Of a stretch of DNA of 64,000 nt, positions 8,550-17,447 are shown in pieces. The stretch is from JAKVCB01 sp965243695 (GTDB lineage: Bacteria > Planctomycetota > Planctomycetia > Pirellulales > Lacipirellulaceae). Both the position numbers and the translations under genes were made by a program. The stretch spans positions 1 to 64,000 of the forward strand of contig CBDEWC010000043.1 in assembly GCA_965243695.1 (NCBI GenBank). The letters are read 5' to 3'. Under the pieces are notes generated by a model. The model searched no databases. It worked only from the letters and a program-made list of their open reading frames with translations, and was not told the DNA's origin. The stretch's first letter is position 1. The number at the start of each line of letters is the position of its first letter.

Positions 8550-9998
8550 TCAGTCAGAGTTGCCGGCGGCCGGTTCGAGCACGACTCGTTCCCGATCGTG
8601 GTTGAACAAAGGGTTGAGCCTGCCGACTTGTCCGTTTTCCCACCGCACGACGTAGTCGGAAAACTCCGGCCTTGCTTCGGGAAAATCGGTACTGACGTAC
8701 TGGGCACCACTTGAGAACGCCTGACGGCTCCGCTGGGAATCATTGGCGCGTCCCTCAACCAGGTCGGCGTCGGCCCGCGTTCTGACAAGATAACCCTGCG
8801 CAACACGTTGCTGAATTTCAGCATGGTCGCCAACGGGATCATCCATCTTCAGGAAAGCGGCCTCCGGTTCGGTTACCGGAGAACTCACAAACAACAACGC
8901 GCCCTGCAACTGCGGATGGAGCTTGAGATAGTTCACTCGCTCTTCGTCACGGTTATCCAGGGCGAACAAAAACCGGCCTCGGCAGTCGCCCATCCGTGGC
9001 CACCCTTGTTTCCGAATTGCCTCGTTGAGTGTGTGGTAACTTCCCCGCACCTCGTCGGGGGTGATAATTTGGTCCCGATCCAAAACCTGCAGAATCGCTT
9101 TCTCCAGTTCCTGGAAATCAGTGGCGTTAAACGGGCGCATCTCGTTGGTCGGTTTTCCCGCGGCGGACTTCTCGGTTTCAATCAGGATCATGATCGGCAA
9201 ATGCAAACTGTGCTCCCGGGACCAACGGCTCAACTCTCCAAGGCCAATGTTCAGAGTTGGTGTGTTTGACCGAAAATCAAAATCAGGATATTCGAGCACC
9301 TTGAATCCAGGCGTGGCCATCGCATCGCGGTCAAACTCCGGATGAGCGGCTCGCCAGTTACGAATCTTTACCAGTCTCGCACCTCGCGGATAGGAAAAGG
9401 CGCCTCCTTGTTTGTCGTTGAAGATATCAAATTCAAACTGGCGCATGCCAAGCCGGGTTAACTGGCCTGAGAGGGGGGGATGCGTGTAGGCAATGTACCT
9501 GGCCTCTGTTGGTTTGAATCTGCGGATAATTCTCAGCACCCCTGGATGAGGGGCAATGTGGTAGCTGTTGTGGGTGCCGATCAGCTGGACCTGGTTCATG
9601 CGGAGAAAAGCATCGGAGCTGGGAACCTGTTGGCTGGAGATTTTTACTTCCACAGTCCGAGGCAAATCTCCAGAGACAGGCAACTCCAGTTGGCTCGTGT
9701 CGCCTGAAAGAACGACCTCAACCGGTGACTGCACGCTCACAATGCGGTGCCACCAGAGCATGTCGGCCGAGGGTTCGGAGGTGGGAATTTTCCACGACAG
9801 CCAACCGGCCGTTTTGGCGGGCGAAAGTTTTCCCTCGGCACTGGTTGTTTCGGCATTGGCTGTTTCGGTGCTGGCTGTTCCGGATTGATTCGGCTCGGTG
9901 GCATTTAGCTGGCCGCCGGAGGCATTCAGGAAACAGAGCCACACGCAAAAAACGGCTGCGGCAGTGAACGGCGCTATTTTCGTCGGGGGAAAGTTCAT
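8550..9998 (-). CDS. Secreted Ca2+-dependent phosphoinositide-specific phospholipase C-like protein
   Basis: 482 residues from the ATG at 9998, where a signal peptide begins (MNFPPTKIAPFTAAAVFCVWLC). The frame extends upstream to 10286 but that part has no family features. After a low-complexity Thr/Glu-rich linker comes a TIM-barrel PLC domain: NQVQLIGTHNSYH (first catalytic His), LGMRQFEFDIFND, GFKVLEYPDFDF, LPIMILIETEKS. Family knowledge: PI-PLC-C1-type enzymes cleave phosphodiester bonds in phosphoinositides. Such lipids are rare in bacteria, so the true substrate is uncertain. Expected location: periplasm or outside. Monocistronic. Confidence 0.8.
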   Translation of the reverse strand: MNFPPTKIAPFTAAAVFCVWLCFLNASGGQLNATEPNQSGTASTETANAETTSAEGKLSPAKTAGWLSWKIPTSEPSADMLWWHRIVSVQSPVEVVLSGDTSQLELPVSGDLPRTVEVKISSQQVPSSDAFLRMNQVQLIGTHNSYHIAPHPGVLRIIRRFKPTEARYIAYTHPPLSGQLTRLGMRQFEFDIFNDKQGGAFSYPRGARLVKIRNWRAAHPEFDRDAMATPGFKVLEYPDFDFRSNTPTLNIGLGELSRWSREHSLHLPIMILIETEKSAAGKPTNEMRPFNATDFQELEKAILQVLDRDQIITPDEVRGSYHTLNEAIRKQGWPRMGDCRGRFLFALDNRDEERVNYLKLHPQLQGALLFVSSPVTEPEAAFLKMDDPVGDHAEIQQRVAQGYLVRTRADADLVEGRANDSQRSRQAFSSGAQYVSTDFPEARPEFSDYVVRWENGQVGRLNPLFNHDRERVVLEPAAGNSD

Positions 9999-10491
9999 GG
10001 TTTCGTGGCGATACCACGGGCTGTTTGTTTCGCAGGGGGCGTGCCTGGCTTCTTCGGTGGTACAAGCCAGGCAAGGCCACACACCGGAGCAGTTGCTCAA
10101 GGATAGGTCAAAATCCCAAAAGAGGCCGGTTTTTGGCTCCCTCCAAAACGGCCCAGACACCTCCTGCTTAAATTCCGGGCCAAACAGTGATCTTATTATG
10201 CTATTTCGCGCCGTACGATAACAGTCGCCAAACCGTTTATTGACCTTATGACCCACCCCTCGGAAAAGTAGCGCAAAAGCAGGCAACGGGTCTGGGCGGC
10301 TGCCGGTGCCAACAAAAATTGCTTATAATGCACCTGCAACAGGACCAGATTGCATATTTTTTTACCGCACACGCCAGGCGATCACGAGAAGTTCGCTGGC
10401 GATCGCACAACGGTTCGGAAAAAATCGGTGAGAGACGCCTGGTTCATAAACGGCTGTTCACACCAGCTGATTTTTTCAAGTCCTGGGAAAA
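9999..10491. other. Divergent intergenic region
   Basis: Lies between the phospholipase gene (minus) and the DUF1549/DUF1553 operon (plus). Open frames have no family signal. Promoters for both units must lie here, but none is clear by eye. Confidence 0.4.
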
Positions 10492-11316
10492 GTGCTCGAT
10501 TTTTCAACTCCTCGCAAATGGGACTGCAACGTGGTCTTACGAAGCCTGTTCGCCAACGTGACACCCTTGACCATGGGTTTGGCCTTCACGTTGCGCCTGT
10601 TCGGGGCGCCGGCGCTGCATGAGCAAATTGACGCCCTCGTTCGGGCAAGGGCCGGGGACGTTCCCTTTGCCGGCGCCACTGATGATGCCAGTTTCCTGCG
10701 ACGTGTAACACTCGACCTCACAGGCAACATCCCTGCTCCTAGCGACGTGAATGCTTTTCTCGAAGCCCCCTCCCCAAACAAGCGAACCGATCACATTGAC
10801 AAGCTCCTAAGCAGCAACGCGTTTGCTGTCCACTGGACAAATCGTCTCACGGTGATGCTCCTTGAACGCCAGGACCAGGGAACTGTAACGAACGAACAAT
10901 GGCGTCATTTCCTGGAATCTTCCCTGCGAAAAAAACCTTCGTGGGACCTGATGGTCCGTCACATGATCGAAGCGAAGGGCCACGGTCCCGAACGACCCGC
11001 CATGAAATTTCTGGGGACCGCCAATCACCATACGATGACCGAAAATATTGCCCGCTTGTTTCTTGGAATGGACCTGACCTGTGCCAGGTGCCACGACCAT
11101 CCATCGGTCGAAGCATGGAAACAATCCGACTACTGGGGGCTGTTCGCCTACTTGAACCCAACCCGGCAGGCAACGCATAAAACCGAAAACCAGGTCTACC
11201 TGGTCGAGGACCTGGCTACGACGAAAATAGAATTCGAGTCGGTTTTCAACCCCGGAAAAAAAAACCACCGGGCCACGGCTGCCTCACGGCAAAGAGGTCA
11301 CAATTCCCACGTTTGA
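10492..11316 (+). CDS. DUF1549 (PSCyt2) domain, N-terminal part of a frameshifted DUF1549/DUF1553 protein
   Basis: Starts at GTG 10492 after GGGAAAA; a shorter start at the ATG of MGLAFTLRLFGAPA, the signal-peptide-like stretch, is possible. Contains the DUF1549 core FLRRVTLDLTGNIP, then a CxxCH motif in LTCARCHDHP that could bind haem covalently or coordinate a metal. The frame leaves the family at about 11256, where an A9 run occurs (FNPGKKNH), and stops at 11316. The matching C-terminal DUF1553 domain continues in another frame from 11264. Reading the A9 as A8 restores one 570-residue protein. First gene of an operon with DUF1501 and WD40 genes. Confidence 0.8.
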   Translation: MLDFSTPRKWDCNVVLRSLFANVTPLTMGLAFTLRLFGAPALHEQIDALVRARAGDVPFAGATDDASFLRRVTLDLTGNIPAPSDVNAFLEAPSPNKRTDHIDKLLSSNAFAVHWTNRLTVMLLERQDQGTVTNEQWRHFLESSLRKKPSWDLMVRHMIEAKGHGPERPAMKFLGTANHHTMTENIARLFLGMDLTCARCHDHPSVEAWKQSDYWGLFAYLNPTRQATHKTENQVYLVEDLATTKIEFESVFNPGKKNHRATAASRQRGHNSHV

Positions 11317-12199
11317 GGAGGGAGACCAATACGAAAAGCCTGCCGAAGAGGGTCTGCCGGCAGTCCCCAGGTTTCATCCGCGCGAACTGCTCGCCAGGGA
11401 CCTGACCGCCGCGGACAATTCCCTGTTTGCGCGCAACAGTGTCAACCGAATGTGGTTCCTACTGATGGGACAAGGCCTGTTTCATCCGCTTGACGAAATG
11501 CACAATCACAACCCGCCGTCGCACCCGCAGTTATTGGATTTACTTGGCCACGAATTTGTCGCCCACGCTTTCGATCTCAAATGGTTACTCCGCGAGATCA
11601 TGTTGAGCGAAACGTACCAGCGTGACAGCCGATTGCCCGAGGGCATCTCGCAGGTTGACCCTACCGGTTACCAGGTTTCCTCGCCAAAGCCCTTGACTCC
11701 CGAGCAGTTGCTCCGCGCGGTGTTGCGAGCAACAGGCAACCCCCGGTATGGGGCGGCCCGCCAGACAGAACAAAAGGCCAATCCCGAGGCCAAAAAATTC
11801 GATCGCAAGGGTTACTTTACTGGTAGCAACACCGAACTGCCCTCTTCGCTGGAGGAGGTCGAAGCAATTTTTGCCACGACGTTTGGCCAATCCCCGGGCG
11901 AAGCGGAAGTTGACTTCACCCCGGGGTTGAACAAGGCACTTTTCCTGATGAACGACCGCATGGTTTATCACTGGCTGCAACCGCGCGAGGGAAATTTAAT
12001 CGACCAGTTACAAAACACAACAGGAACCAACGAAGTCGCCAGACAGTTATATCTTTCTGTACTGTCCCGCCTGCCGGAAGAAGAAGAGCAGCTTGCGGTA
12101 GAGGATTATCTCCAGCAAATTCCCTCCAGGCGGCCCGCAGCGCTTGCCGACCTGGCCTGGGCCTTACTGAACTCGGCCGAATTCAGGTTCAACCACTAA
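11264..12199 (+). CDS. DUF1553 (PSD1) domain, C-terminal part of the frameshifted protein
   Basis: Frame continues from the A9 run as TTGPRLPHGKEVTIPTF and on to RFHPRELLARDL, then the DUF1553 hallmarks FARNSVNRMWFLLMGQG, LLDLLGHEFV, LKWLLREIMLSETYQR and LTPEQLLRAVL. The first ATG in this frame is at 11450, but family similarity begins well before it, so it is not an independent gene. Its stop TAA overlaps the ATG of the DUF1501 gene by one base (TAATG), indicating translational coupling. Family knowledge: DUF1549/DUF1553 proteins pair with DUF1501 proteins in planctomycetes; function unproven. Confidence 0.8.
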   Translation, partial: TTGPRLPHGKEVTIPTFEEGDQYEKPAEEGLPAVPRFHPRELLARDLTAADNSLFARNSVNRMWFLLMGQGLFHPLDEMHNHNPPSHPQLLDLLGHEFVAHAFDLKWLLREIMLSETYQRDSRLPEGISQVDPTGYQVSSPKPLTPEQLLRAVLRATGNPRYGAARQTEQKANPEAKKFDRKGYFTGSNTELPSSLEEVEAIFATTFGQSPGEAEVDFTPGLNKALFLMNDRMVYHWLQPREGNLIDQLQNTTGTNEVARQLYLSVLSRLPEEEEQLAVEDYLQQIPSRRPAALADLAWALLNSAEFRFNH

Positions 12200-13485
12200 T
12201 GCATCCCGAATCCCAAAATTCTGCCTGCGGTAGCCCGGCGCATGCTATTTCGCGCCGCCGGATGCTTGGCACTCTTGGCGGACTGGCCGGGTTCGGGAGC
12301 CTGCTGCACCCGGCAATTGCCAGGCAGGTTTGCAACCAGCACAAGCGAGTCTGTCTCATCTGGCTCGATGGTGGCATCAGTCAGTACGAAAGCTGGCACC
12401 CGTTACCCGACAGCAAGTTTGCCGGCCCTTTTCGCAGCATCCACACCAGCCTTCCGGGAGTACGTTTCAGCGAGTTGATGCCACAAACGGCTAAAATTGC
12501 CCACAAGATTTCGGTCATCCGCACGATGGCCACCAAGGACCCCGACCACTCCACCGGTGTGCCGCGAATCCAAAGGGGCGACCCCCTGGATCGTGGTGTC
12601 GACTATCCTACTCTCGGTTCGGCCATCGCGAGGCTGCTTGGTCCCGTTAATCCCGAGTTGCCACCCTACATCTGGATCAAGCCGGGCAATGGAGGATTCA
12701 TTCACAGGGAAGCCGGTTTTCTGGGAGCGCAGTACGGAGCCCTCGCGCTGGGAGATGGACGTCCGCCCATCCACATTCACCGGCCAGAGACCGTTTCTGC
12801 TGAAGTCGACATGGCCCGCAACCTACTGCGCCAGAAAGCAAACCAGCGCTTCACCGCGTATCGCAACAGTTCGGACATCGACGCTTACGAGACCAGTTAC
12901 AAAATGGCCCGTCAATTGATGGCCCGCAAAGACATTTTTGATGACAACCTGCTTGATCCGAAGGACCGTGCCCGCTATGGATCTCACCCGCTGGGGCGAC
13001 ACATGTTGCAGGCCCGCCAGTTACTCGAAGCGGGCGTTCGCTTCGTCAAGGTCAACAGCTACCACTGGGACACGCATGGCGACAATTTCAACATGTCTCA
13101 GCGCCTCGTCCCCCAAATTGACCAACCGTTTGCTGCCCTGGTCAATGACCTTGATGACCGCGGCATGCTTGAGGATACTCTGGTCATCGTGATGAGCGAA
13201 TTTGGTCGCACACCGATCATCAACTCCCGGTTGGGTCGTGACCACTGGCCCGACTGTTGGAGCATTGCCCTGGCTGGCGGCGGGACCAGGCCTGGAGCCA
13301 TCGTCGGTGAGACGACCGCCGACGGTGCTTTTGTCGACAGCGAGGGGTATGACATTGGCCACCTCTTCCACACCATTTTCACCTTACTCGGGATCAACCC
13401 CCGGGAAACCCACTACCACAACAAGAGCCAACAGCTCGCGATCGCCCGTGATGATTGCCAACCCATCAGGGAGGTGATGCTGTGA
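12199..13485 (+). CDS. DUF1501 protein with TAT leader (sulfatase/phosphatase-like fold)
   Basis: 428 residues. The leader ISRRRMLGTLGGLAGFG is a twin-arginine signal, so export is folded across the inner membrane. Body features are WLDGGISQYESWHP (start of the alkaline-phosphatase-like metal site), LPGVRFSELMP, SYHWDTHGDN and VIVMSEFGRTP (about residue 330), then GRDHWPDCWS, all diagnostic of DUF1501. The family is related to the sulfatase/phosphatase superfamily, but the activity is unknown. Overlaps its upstream partner by one base and its downstream WD40 gene by four (GTGA). Confidence 0.9.
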   Translation: MHPESQNSACGSPAHAISRRRMLGTLGGLAGFGSLLHPAIARQVCNQHKRVCLIWLDGGISQYESWHPLPDSKFAGPFRSIHTSLPGVRFSELMPQTAKIAHKISVIRTMATKDPDHSTGVPRIQRGDPLDRGVDYPTLGSAIARLLGPVNPELPPYIWIKPGNGGFIHREAGFLGAQYGALALGDGRPPIHIHRPETVSAEVDMARNLLRQKANQRFTAYRNSSDIDAYETSYKMARQLMARKDIFDDNLLDPKDRARYGSHPLGRHMLQARQLLEAGVRFVKVNSYHWDTHGDNFNMSQRLVPQIDQPFAALVNDLDDRGMLEDTLVIVMSEFGRTPIINSRLGRDHWPDCWSIALAGGGTRPGAIVGETTADGAFVDSEGYDIGHLFHTIFTLLGINPRETHYHNKSQQLAIARDDCQPIREVML

Positions 13486-14564
13486 GCCGCCCTGCCCTGA
13501 ATGTTACAAAAGCCTGGACCTCGCGCCAGTGGAAACACGACCGCCAGCTTTTTCGTGCCCAGTTCAGTCCCGACGGCCAGTTTATCGCCGCCGGCGGCCA
13601 GGACAAACTGGTGCATGTCTGGGACCTGAAAAACGACCAGAAGCAAAGCCTCGACGCGCACAGAACATGGATCTCGGCACTCGCCTTTCACCCCACCGGC
13701 GGGCAGCTCTTTACGGCCGACTACCACGGTGTTGTCCACTGCTGGAACTACGACCTCTACGACAAGCCGGTTTGGACCATCGGCCATGCCGACGCCAACA
13801 ATGTCCGGGCCGTTATCGTCACCCCCGACGGAAAATATCTGATTACCGCCGGTGATGACACCGTCATCAAGGTGTTCCATAGCACCAACGGCAAACCGGT
13901 GACCACGCTTCACGGTCACCGGGAGTCTGTTTTCAGCCTGGCGATTTCCCCCGATGGCAAAGACCTCGTCAGTGGTGACCTCTATGGCCAGGTTCGCCAG
14001 TGGAGCCTGGACGACTGGACCCTGGTGCGCGAACTCGATGCCCGTTTGCTCCACACGCGGAAAGAAAATTTTATCGCCGACGTGGGAGGAGTGCGCAGTC
14101 TCGCCTTCAGCGGCGACGGAACCTTGCTGGCTGCCGGAGGTATGAAGGAGGCCAAGAGCAACGCCTTTTGTCCCGGCAAACCAACCGTCCTGGTTTTCGA
14201 CTGGGCGACTGGCGGTCTGAAAAACGAACTGGCCATCAAAGGCAAGAGCGATGGACCTTTTAATGGGCTGCAATTTCTCGAAGATGGCATCCTCGCCGGT
14301 CATACCGAAATATTGCACACCCGCTCGGAGTTGACCTTCTGGAACATTGACCAAAGTGAGCCTTTCCATTCACTCGAGAACGGTTCAGGCTACGACCTCA
14401 GCCTGCACCCGGACCAACGCCAACTGCTGGTGCCAACCTACGCCCCAGGAGGCAGCAGCGGCAACGGAGCCCGCGGCAAAACACCCGCAGAATATCTTCC
14501 CAACCAAACAGTCCTGAAGATCTTCAGCCTGTTTGCAAAGCCCCAGGAAGAAACGACCGGCTGA
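13482..14564 (+). CDS. WD40 repeat protein
   Basis: 360 residues starting at GTG 13482, chosen because GGGAGG lies 7 bases upstream and the start overlaps the preceding stop as GTGA; a TTG at 13455 is in frame but unsupported. About seven WD40 blades are visible, each with a pattern such as FSPDGQFIAAGGQDKLVHVWDL, FHPTGGQLFTADYHG or ISPDGKDLVSGDL, ending VRQW or similar. No signal peptide, so probably cytoplasmic. Family knowledge: WD40 propellers scaffold protein complexes. A DUF1553-DUF1501-WD40 order recurs in planctomycetes, suggesting a functional unit. Confidence 0.85.
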   Translation: MSRPALNVTKAWTSRQWKHDRQLFRAQFSPDGQFIAAGGQDKLVHVWDLKNDQKQSLDAHRTWISALAFHPTGGQLFTADYHGVVHCWNYDLYDKPVWTIGHADANNVRAVIVTPDGKYLITAGDDTVIKVFHSTNGKPVTTLHGHRESVFSLAISPDGKDLVSGDLYGQVRQWSLDDWTLVRELDARLLHTRKENFIADVGGVRSLAFSGDGTLLAAGGMKEAKSNAFCPGKPTVLVFDWATGGLKNELAIKGKSDGPFNGLQFLEDGILAGHTEILHTRSELTFWNIDQSEPFHSLENGSGYDLSLHPDQRQLLVPTYAPGGSSGNGARGKTPAEYLPNQTVLKIFSLFAKPQEETTG

Positions 14565-14697
14565 ACCGCCTGCCAGGAACCGGCAACTGGAACCGCTGCC
14601 AAACAACGAGCTGTTTTGCGATTCTCCACCGGCGCCATGGAAAACCCTCTTTCGGTTGCAACAGGGATCACCAGGAACATTGAAGGTCGCCATTTTT

Positions 14698-15366
14698 TTA
14701 TGGTGGCATGTTGCTCGCCATCCACGATTCGGCCGACTCGGCCCTGGCGTTTCCGAGCGCCTGTTTTTGAGCCTTCTGCTGCGCGGCTTGCACCCACCGG
14801 CTGAGCATGGGGTTTTCAATCCGTTCATCCTGCGACACCCCCAATCGCTCCAACGTTTTTCGAACCGAGTCGCCGGCAAAGACTTGCATCAGCGGATCCT
14901 CCAGGGATTGAAAAAATTGCAGCCGGCTGCGACCAGGGAGACTTTCGGCAAAACGGGCAACCCGCTCGTCCTCGGAGGACAACAAATGTCTTTCGAGCAC
15001 CATCACAGAAAACGCCGGCTCCCTTTCATCCACCAGGTGCGGCTGCTGCCGGCCGGGAGTATCGGGCAAATATTCTGCCAGGATCACAAATGGCAGACGG
15101 TCTTTGTGCTGAGTAAAACGCGAAATGTCGCCCGAATCCCACCTCTGCTTCTCCTCCACAAACGCCACGTCCATCCGTTGGAGTATCTCGCACGCTTGTG
15201 CAGTGGTGTCGGGAAAATGGGCAACCAGCAGCACCCGGTCACCCGCGGCCGACTGGTCTGCGATCTCCCTGACAATGCCCATCCATTTTGCTTTGCGCGA
15301 CATCCAGATCGCGTCGTCACATTTTTCGAACGTCTTCGGTTTGGAAAACCAGTTAAAAATTCCCAT
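14698..15366 (-). CDS. SecA-like fragment protein (NBD2 plus C-terminal scaffold pieces)
   Basis: 222 residues from the ATG at 15366. Residues 22-60 resemble the SecA second nucleotide-binding domain (KWMGIVREIADQ, then DRVLLVAHFPDTTAQACEIL). Residues 145-205 closely match the SecA stretch GRxxxxGxSxFxxSLEDxLMxxF followed by RLG and then SRxxxxAQ: here GRSRLQFFQSLEDPLMQVF, RLGVSQDERIENPMLSRW and VQAAQQKAQKQA. Full SecA is 800-1000 residues, so domains NBD1, PPXD and most of NBD2 are absent, including Walker A. It is convergent with the WD40 gene. The role is unknown; it could be a regulator or interactor of SecA. Confidence 0.7.
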   Translation of the reverse strand: MGIFNWFSKPKTFEKCDDAIWMSRKAKWMGIVREIADQSAAGDRVLLVAHFPDTTAQACEILQRMDVAFVEEKQRWDSGDISRFTQHKDRLPFVILAEYLPDTPGRQQPHLVDEREPAFSVMVLERHLLSSEDERVARFAESLPGRSRLQFFQSLEDPLMQVFAGDSVRKTLERLGVSQDERIENPMLSRWVQAAQQKAQKQALGNARAESAESWMASNMPP

Positions 15367-15532
15367 CAGGCAAAATTTCCTGGGTGATGAAACGGCCAGC
15401 GCCTCACAAGGATAAACCTCCAACGGCTATCCTGTTCTGTACTGGTGCCTTTGATCGCAACCCTGTCCGAACCGCCACCGATTCTACCAGACCTCAGAAG
15501 ACCAAACCACAGACGAGGCCCCATCGGCACGC

Positions 15533-15820
15533 TTAGTGGCGATCGACCGTGGAAGGTCCCTTGGAGGTCCTCCGGGAAGTTGGCCTGAGTTTTTGCCACC
15601 CCCGATAAATCCAATTCGCGACCAGGCATACGGGGTAATAAACGAGCACGACAAATGCCAACAGCGCGAGAATGGTGCCAAAAAACAGGGCGCATGCGGA
15701 AAGGAAAAACCGCGGGTAGGCCAACACCAAAGAAAAGCTGGTGATCACACCAAACAGAACCGGAAGCCCAAACCGAAACCGCTTGCGGAAACTTCGCGAT
15801 TTTCTCAGTTGACCGTCCAT
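15533..15820 (-). CDS. Small two-helix membrane protein
   Basis: 95 residues from the ATG at 15820 (the frame extends to 16000 without support; GGTGA precedes 15820). After a basic N-terminus (LRKSRSFRKRFRF) come two long hydrophobic segments, LPVLFGVITSFSLVLAYPRF and a second from FFGTILALLAFVVLV to YYPVCLVANWI, then a basic tail. No family recognised. It lies downstream of, and parallel to, no obvious partner except the SecA-like gene. Confidence 0.55.
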   Translation of the reverse strand: MDGQLRKSRSFRKRFRFGLPVLFGVITSFSLVLAYPRFFLSACALFFGTILALLAFVVLVYYPVCLVANWIYRGWQKLRPTSRRTSKGPSTVDRH

Positions 15821-16358
15821 TGATTGTTCACCCACTGCTTTTTGTGGTGGCCTTCCATCGCCAACAAAACACCAGCGATCGGACCTGGCCTCGAGGACAG
15901 GGGGAATTATTGGCAGCGACTCGATGAAATGCAAATTTCCCGCGTCCCCCCAGCGGGGCCGTTTATGGAGAATCGGGCCCCAGCCGACTTGTTGGCCCAC
16001 TCTTTTTGAGTGGCGTTTTTTGAGTGGTACTGATAACTCACGGAAGATTTACCCCCGAGACAGTCTCTTTTGGGTTCAGTCCGTTGACCCCATTTTCCCA
16101 ACCGTGCCACTTCTCTGTCCAACAGGCAACCTGGACGACCATCGCCGGCAGACCCTTTGATGGCTTGCAGATCTCGGTCGCCTGCCGGGAGATCACCTGC
16201 CAGGAAACATCGCCTCCCCTGGTGGACCGCGGCCTGCCCCAAATCAGTCTTAGCGAACCCTCCTTTGGCTGTTACACTTAGCGACGGTGCAGCCGTATTT
16301 GAAGGTTTTGCGACCCCGGCTGGCGACTTTTTCTCCACCCGTTTTGAACTAACCCATT
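15821..16358. other. Intergenic region upstream of the fluoride channel pair
   Basis: No supported gene. Because a crcB pair follows, I searched for the fluoride riboswitch (crcB motif) consensus GGxGATGG...TGATG..CTAC. The nearest look-alike, around 16279-16332 (AGCGACGGTG ... GGCGAC), lacks the conserved TGATG/CTAC half. It is not called. Confidence 0.4.
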
Positions 16359-16796
16359 ATGGCTTCCGTTGTCTCACTTTTGTGGCTCATGTTCGGTGGA
16401 GCCCTCGGAGCGATTTGCCGGTACCTGACCCAGGAACTCATCGTGCGCGGGACCAGGCTCCCGGGATGGGTAAGCATCTTTGTTGCCAACGTGCTGGGAA
16501 GTTTCTTGATCGGCCTGGCCGCGGCAAGCCTTCAACACAAGATTGCAGCTAAAGATTTACAACACCTGGCGAGTCTCTCGCACGTCCTCGTTACCCACCC
16601 CTTTGAACAAGGGCTTGCTATCCTGGTGATTGGTTTCTGTGGTGCTTACACCACCTTCAGCAGTTTTTCCCTCGACAACTACTTCCTCGTTCAGGGCAAG
16701 TATGTCCAACTGGCCTTGAATATGCTTGGCTCACTCGTGATTGCATTCCTTGCAGTTTGGGCGGGGTGGTCTTTGGGTCAAATGCTCTCCGCTTGA
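16359..16796 (+). CDS. crcB: Fluoride ion channel CrcB/Fluc, subunit 1
   Basis: 145 residues with four transmembrane helices. Motifs typical of Fluc channels: GGALGAICRY at the start, the helix-breaking ANVLGSFLIG (Asn in the pore), and GAYTTFSSFSLD carrying the phenylalanine-box sequence. Function: passive export of fluoride across the inner membrane as a dimer. A second, different crcB starts 22 bases downstream, so a heterodimeric channel from a two-gene operon is likely, as in other bacteria with paired crcB genes. The ATG is preceded by no strong ribosome binding site. Confidence 0.9.
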   Translation: MASVVSLLWLMFGGALGAICRYLTQELIVRGTRLPGWVSIFVANVLGSFLIGLAAASLQHKIAAKDLQHLASLSHVLVTHPFEQGLAILVIGFCGAYTTFSSFSLDNYFLVQGKYVQLALNMLGSLVIAFLAVWAGWSLGQMLSA

Positions 16797-16818
16797 CGCG
16801 CCCCCAGAGAATCTGGTT

Positions 16819-17331
16819 ATGGAAAAATTTATCGTAATATTGTGCATCGGATTGGGAGGTGGCCTGGGGGCCGTTTTCCGCCATTTGTCGGTGGAACTCT
16901 TCCAAGGCATTGTTGGGTGGCCCCAGTTTGTTGCGATCATGATCGTCAACGTGTTGGGCAGCTTCCTGATTGGGATGGCCTTCGTCTCGCTGGAGGGAAC
17001 GCTGCGACGCAACGGCAAAGGCCGACTGCACCAGGTCGCGTTTTCGCGCCGACTGGAGGACCGGACCTGGTGGCCCGATGGCGACCAGACGATTCCTCCG
17101 ATTGAGCAATTTCAGTTTGACTTTCACCTGAAGCTTCTCACCGGATTTGTCATCACGGGGTGTCTGGGTGGGTTTACGACCTTTAGCCTCTTCAGCCTGA
17201 TCTCGTTAAAACTCTTCCAGGCAGGCGACTGGTGGTGGGCGCTGGTCAACGGTTTTGGCTCGCTGCTGTTGGGACTGATTGCCGTTATTGGCGGGTTTCA
17301 CGCCGGCGAAAAACTGGTGCCCCGTCGCTGA
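16819..17331 (+). CDS. crcB: Fluoride ion channel CrcB/Fluc, subunit 2
   Basis: 170 residues starting at the ATG at 16819; a start at 16741 in this frame would add 26 residues overlapping the first gene. It has GGGLGAVFRHLSVE, VNVLGSFLIGMA and GGFTTFSLFSLI. An insertion of about 25 hydrophilic residues (LHQVAFSRRLEDRTWWPDGD) separates helices two and three, which is longer than usual in the family and absent from its partner. Together with the 16359 gene it probably forms the two-component channel. Confidence 0.9.
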   Translation: MEKFIVILCIGLGGGLGAVFRHLSVELFQGIVGWPQFVAIMIVNVLGSFLIGMAFVSLEGTLRRNGKGRLHQVAFSRRLEDRTWWPDGDQTIPPIEQFQFDFHLKLLTGFVITGCLGGFTTFSLFSLISLKLFQAGDWWWALVNGFGSLLLGLIAVIGGFHAGEKLVPRR

Positions 17332-17447
17332 CGGAAAATCTCAGCCGTTTGCATGCCCCGATTTTATCGACTTCCAAGAACAGACTCGGTGCGCTCCTTA
17401 CCATCGGCCAGTTATCACGGCGATGGCCGCCCCTCAAAACAAATCCT

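Noticed and set aside
14533..15387. 284-residue open frame on the plus strand
   Set aside because: Lies antisense to the SecA-like gene, which has clear family motifs; no family recognised and no ribosome site.
16279..16332. Possible fluoride riboswitch upstream of the crcB pair
   Set aside because: AGCGACGGTG resembles the first half, but the TGATG and CTAC half of the motif is missing and no correct fold could be drawn.
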